NCBI GenBank assembly: GCA_015501585.1
Contig: JADNRY010000865.1
Location: 1-23,252, forward strand
DNA from: Rhodocollybia butyracea
Taxonomy: Eukaryota > Basidiomycota > Agaricomycetes > Agaricales > Omphalotaceae
Direction of reading: 5' to 3'
Length of the DNA stretch: 23,252 nt
Positions 19,515 through 23,252 of this stretch are shown here, in pieces. The notes under the pieces are model-generated. The model saw only the letters and a list, made by a program, of their open reading frames with translations. It did no database searches and was not told the DNA's origin. Every line of letters begins with the position of its first letter. Positions within the stretch are counted from its first letter, which is position 1. The position numbers and the translations under genes are program-made.

Positions 19515-22500
19515 ATGTTTATTCTCAATATCTTTCGCTATTTTACTACCCCTCTGATGGTCGCTCTATTCTGGCTCCCTGAAAATAACTGTGGATCGCA
19601 CTTGGTCTCAGGCTTATCCGAATTCTTGTATTTGGACTTCTTCTTCGGACATACATTGTACCCTGGCTGTTTCTGCGCTTCTCTCGCCACATTCGTATAC
19701 GCAGTGTCAGCTTACGATCAATTCGTGGGCTTTTATTGGTCACGGAAGTGGAAAATGGCGAGTCGAGCGGTTGAGTTATTCGTGGTCTCTCGTAGATGGT
19801 GCCAGGCATTTGACTATCAGGGTTGAGGGTTTGAAGGGAGAAATATCTCAAGCAAAACCTACCCCTACTTTGCCAAAAGGCCATAGAAGATCATTAACGG
19901 TTGTTGCGCTTACGTTCGTCCAACATCAGGTTTGGCAAACAGTATCAGGATTCTTCATTCTTCTCGATCCACTATTTCGCCCCATCATACGTTCGGTAGC
20001 CACGCACGCGCTCCGATTGTTTATCTACTGGATCCCCAGCATCACATCGGCCATCTTTTTCGACATTCATTCCTCCTCATTCAACTTCACTGGATCTCCG
20101 GAATGTGAAGTCACAGTGGAGAGGATTCATCTTCATACCTTACTTGACTTTCATCAAGGTGAACAACTGGAGCAGGTGGCAGAGACAAAGACCCACTCCC
20201 GATCCAAAAAGTCATATAGTATGGTTGCCTGGAAGTCTAGACTTACAAGCAGCTTTCAGCGCACTTGGGATAGAGTAATCGAGGCGAGGGAGGGTACAGC
20301 TAGTTTTGCGGTCGAGCTTCACAATATCATGGGCTCCCTTACTTCTGGTGAGTAATAATACTGGCCATTGGAGGCTGGAGACTTGACTGACCTATTTTCT
20401 AGATCAGTCGTTCTTCCGTCTACCTGGTGCTGTCACTCTATACTCATCCACGGCATTCGATCCTAAACGACGGAGATTGAAAACCCACACCTTGAAAACG
20501 AACATTGAATTCGGTGTTGTTTTGTTGATGTGGATGTACTGCTCACTCTTCTACAGCAATTTAGAGCAAGGGCTTCCCCTCCCCGCCGAAAGCAGATATA
20601 CCTCTTATCAGTCCTACGCTCTCGTTTATGTCCCGACGAACTTCTTTTCTGCGGTTGTCTTCGCCCCTCTCCCCGCGTGCTCCCCGTTCTCCTCTATCCT
20701 CCCCCCAACTCTGGCTTCTCATCAATCTACAGTCCAACCTCTCCCACTTCTTGACTCCATCACTGTGAGTTATTCGTATATGAATTCCATTGCTAGTTTT
20801 GACATTTTTCCTATCAGGCTTCGATTCTACCTCGACGGCATTACTATCGTCCTTGTATGAAATTGAAAGATACTAAGGACAAGGTACTTCTTACGTCGTA
20901 CATCTATATGCTTTACTTAGAATGCTTTGTTGTATAGGCTCTCGTGTCGTTTTTGGATTCTATACAACTCCATGTTGATTCTGGTGTCGTTGGCCACAGC
21001 TCCACATGGCACTTGCGATTCGTACAGACTTGTGGTTGAAAACGTCAATGTCAATGCCGGACTCAGCGATACCAAGAATCTGCTACATCGCAAAGTGGCT
21101 GGAGCCACCAATTTCAAGGAAGCATTCGATTCTGATGTCTATTCTTTGGATATGAGTGTCGACGAAATTCGATTGACGCGTACCTCGGTTCGGGACAGTT
21201 GCGCATAATCAATATTGGACGCCTTGTGTTGAATGTTGCTACTACCCAATGGCCATCTCCTCTCCTCGTTACCTCACCTTTCCTTGGTGGCGATCCAAAC
21301 GCCCCACTGTACTTGTCAAGTTGGGTGCCGATTCGGTGATCGTTACAGAACGACTAGACTCTCTATTGGAACTCATCGAACACATCCCTATGAAAGATGA
21401 ACCGAATCCACCACGTCAAACCTTATCCTCACCAGTACCTGTTCCCGGGTGGAACTTGAAGTTGTCTGTGGGCCTATTCAAAGTAGACTGATTGTTGGTT
21501 CCCAAGAACATCCCCATGTTGTAGAAATGCGAACGATGGCTTCTACCTGTGCGCCGACTCACACTTTGATAATCGATATCCGCTTGTTGCCACTATTTTG
21601 GCCGAATTTGACAGGCTGCCTCTACGGATGATCTTCAAGCTCTCGTTCATATGGAAGTCCACTTTTATTCGAATACGTTCCCAGCGGCCCAAACGGATTA
21701 GCCATCGCGTAGCAGACTTTTCTGAAGATCCTGCGTTTGTTTCGCTCGACACTATCGAAGTCAACGGGAGAGGTGAATTCCTAGCCGAAATCAGAGACGA
21801 CACACAAAATACCCCGCTAATCGACTTGTCGACGATGATATCTGATATCAACTGCTCATCGGATGCATTGTGTTTGGAGCTATGGCATCCTGAAGTGCTT
21901 GATACTCTGGTGGAGCTAATAGAAGCTATTCCGCCTGGTGAGGAGAAAGAACACGGTGGTTATAATCCGTTGCGTAACAGGTTACCGTCTGGCTGTACAG
22001 CAACGGTCGCGCTGGGCCGACTTGTCGTTTTCGTAACGGCGTCTGACCTCAGTCCCAATGACAACATGGAATTGTCTCGTGGATTTGCTTTACGAGTAAG
22101 CGGTGTCTCCGCCGAATATTGCGCTTTACATGCCACACACCTTCAGCGGCACAAAGAGCCGGTAGATCGTGCTACATCCAGGCTTCGACTCTTCCTGGCC
22201 AAAGAACGCAGTGTTGCTGCATGGGAAGAAGCAAAAAGGACAGCACCCGTCTCCACCTTCATGGGCCTTTCGTTCCTTCGGATCGCGCTGCGAAGCGCTG
22301 TCTCTACACAATATTCAACCGACGATCCCTTCATCGCTGAACGCGATGATCCTGCTCTGGAAAATAGAGACTTTCTGCAAATCCATGGCTTTTCAACCGA
22401 TATCCGAATCTATACTGATTCCGGTCACCCAGGAAAAGAAGTTTGCGACATCGCGACCCGAATTCCATACATGCAGGCAATGCTACGGGTCGCAGATGTG

Positions 22501-23252
22501 TACAGCACAATGCTTGCTACTCGAACACTCCGAACATTATCTTCAACTCGCCCTGGACCAAACACCGTGACGAGAAGTCGTCCCACCCCCAATTCATCAT
22601 TCCTGTCAGTCCAGTTTAACGGCACAGTTGATAATATACAGGCACATGCTGTTATTCGTAATTCCAAGGTCTTTTGCCGTGTCGATTCTCTATCAGTCCA
22701 TGCGGTATCTGACGGGCCGTTGGTGACTCAATGGGATAAACTGGTGCTATGGACGCGTGTACCTTCGTCCGTCAATCGTTGGCAGCAGAAAACAGGACAG
22801 AAGTGGGAGGAGTTCTTGACACTGCTCAAATGGAACATTCATTTCAAGCAACAGTCTACAGTTACCCGATCACTTTCTATTGAAGGTGATGCGGCCAGAC
22901 TCCGTGTCGCTTTTGGGTTCATTTTGGCCGATTTGGTCCTCGATGTGAGCATTGTGGTCAAGGCTATCCGCCATCTTCACCTCATAACAGCCGCTGGAGT
23001 ATTCTTCCCTATGCCCGAACCCGAAGCTGAGGATCCAAAAACAGTACCTAATATATCCATACGAGTGGGTTTCCTATCTCTAGAAGCTGCTGATGACCCC
23101 TTGGAAACCAAACTCGGCCGCATTTTTAAGATGGGTTCGGATGCGTCTAAGAATCGGATGGATCGTGAAGATGCTTTTGTTGTAAAAGTAAGCAATATCT
23201 TAGGTGCTCAAACACCTGAACGGGAATCGGACTGGGAATTTTCATCAAATCA
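19515..23252 (+). CDS. FMP27: FMP27/Hobbit/SABRE bridge-like lipid transfer protein (BLTP2 family), N-terminal part; frame broken in first 2 kb
   Basis: These very large proteins form a hydrophobic groove that carries lipids between ER and plasma membrane. The 5' end encodes a membrane anchor (LRLIRILVFGLLLRTYIV) and the start of the chorein-like domain (KWRVERLSYSWS, HLTIRVEGLKGEI, FIYWIPSITSAIFFDIHS, VERIHLHTLL). From 21628 the frame stays open to the window edge, over 540 codons, with LPLRMIFKL, EVNGRGEFLAEIRDD, LCLELWHPEVLDTL, LVLDVSIVVKAIRHLHLIT and FLSLEAADDPLETKLGRIF, which match the middle of FMP27. Introns inferred: 20348-20402, 20765-20817 and 20884-20937. Frame changes occur near 19588, 19733, 20526, 20580, 21035, 21199, 21307, 21470 and 21534, mostly single-base losses. 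The start at 19515 is tentative. The C-terminal majority lies outside. Confidence 0.87.

Noticed and set aside
14754..21540. Reading DPB2, the esterase and FMP27 as a block of pseudogenes
   Set aside because: Only indels break the frames; conserved motifs and splice sites are otherwise kept, and an essential gene is among them. Left open as a finding rather than annotated as pseudogenes.

Overview
The window reads as gene-dense nuclear DNA of a filamentous basidiomycete, probably an Agaricomycete. Almost every gene is cut by introns of about 45-60 nt with CTRAY-type branch points. Spacing is tight (130-500 bp), and the closest recognisable relatives of the proteins are fungal. I identified 12 protein genes, a 5'-truncated LINE and a small inverted-repeat DNA transposon. 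I saw no rRNA, tRNA or CRISPR.

Layout from left to right. A secreted GH32 fructosidase (minus, 3' end off the window) is divergent from a LAG1-type ceramide synthase (plus). An insertion scar follows: a truncated LINE with a poly-A tail, whose downstream target-site copy is split by a TA-flanked MITE. Next come RTF2 (plus) and, convergent with it, an SDT1-like nucleotidase (minus). Ribosomal protein L6 (plus) is divergent from SDT1. COX18 (minus) and the centromeric histone CENP-A (minus) follow. CENP-A shares a 132-bp promoter with a GFD2-like DEDD nuclease-fold gene (plus). A small Tma17-like coiled-coil gene (plus) is convergent with PHAF1/UPF0183 (minus). PHAF1 shares a 171-bp promoter with DPB2, the DNA polymerase epsilon B subunit (plus). 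A CE16-type SGNH esterase (plus) and the 5' part of the FMP27/Hobbit bridge-like lipid transfer protein (plus, open at the right edge) complete the window.

The genes are mostly unrelated housekeeping functions: replication, centromere, translation, mitochondrial membrane insertion, and sphingolipid and lipid transfer. They do not form an evident pathway. I found no new multi-gene system. The most informative signal is the layered transposon insertion between LAG1 and RTF2. The second is a non-random distribution of single-base indels: DPB2, the esterase and the first part of FMP27 are repeatedly frame-broken, while about 4.9 kb of coding sequence between 7.5 and 14.6 kb, and the last 1.7 kb, are clean. 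This looks more like uneven assembly quality than gene decay. Other points of note are a 9-nt microexon next to a GC-AG intron in the SDT1-like gene and an H3-like [11 protein letters not shown] segment in the CENP-A tail.

Exon boundaries and products come from reading the sequence and recalling the families; no search was run.
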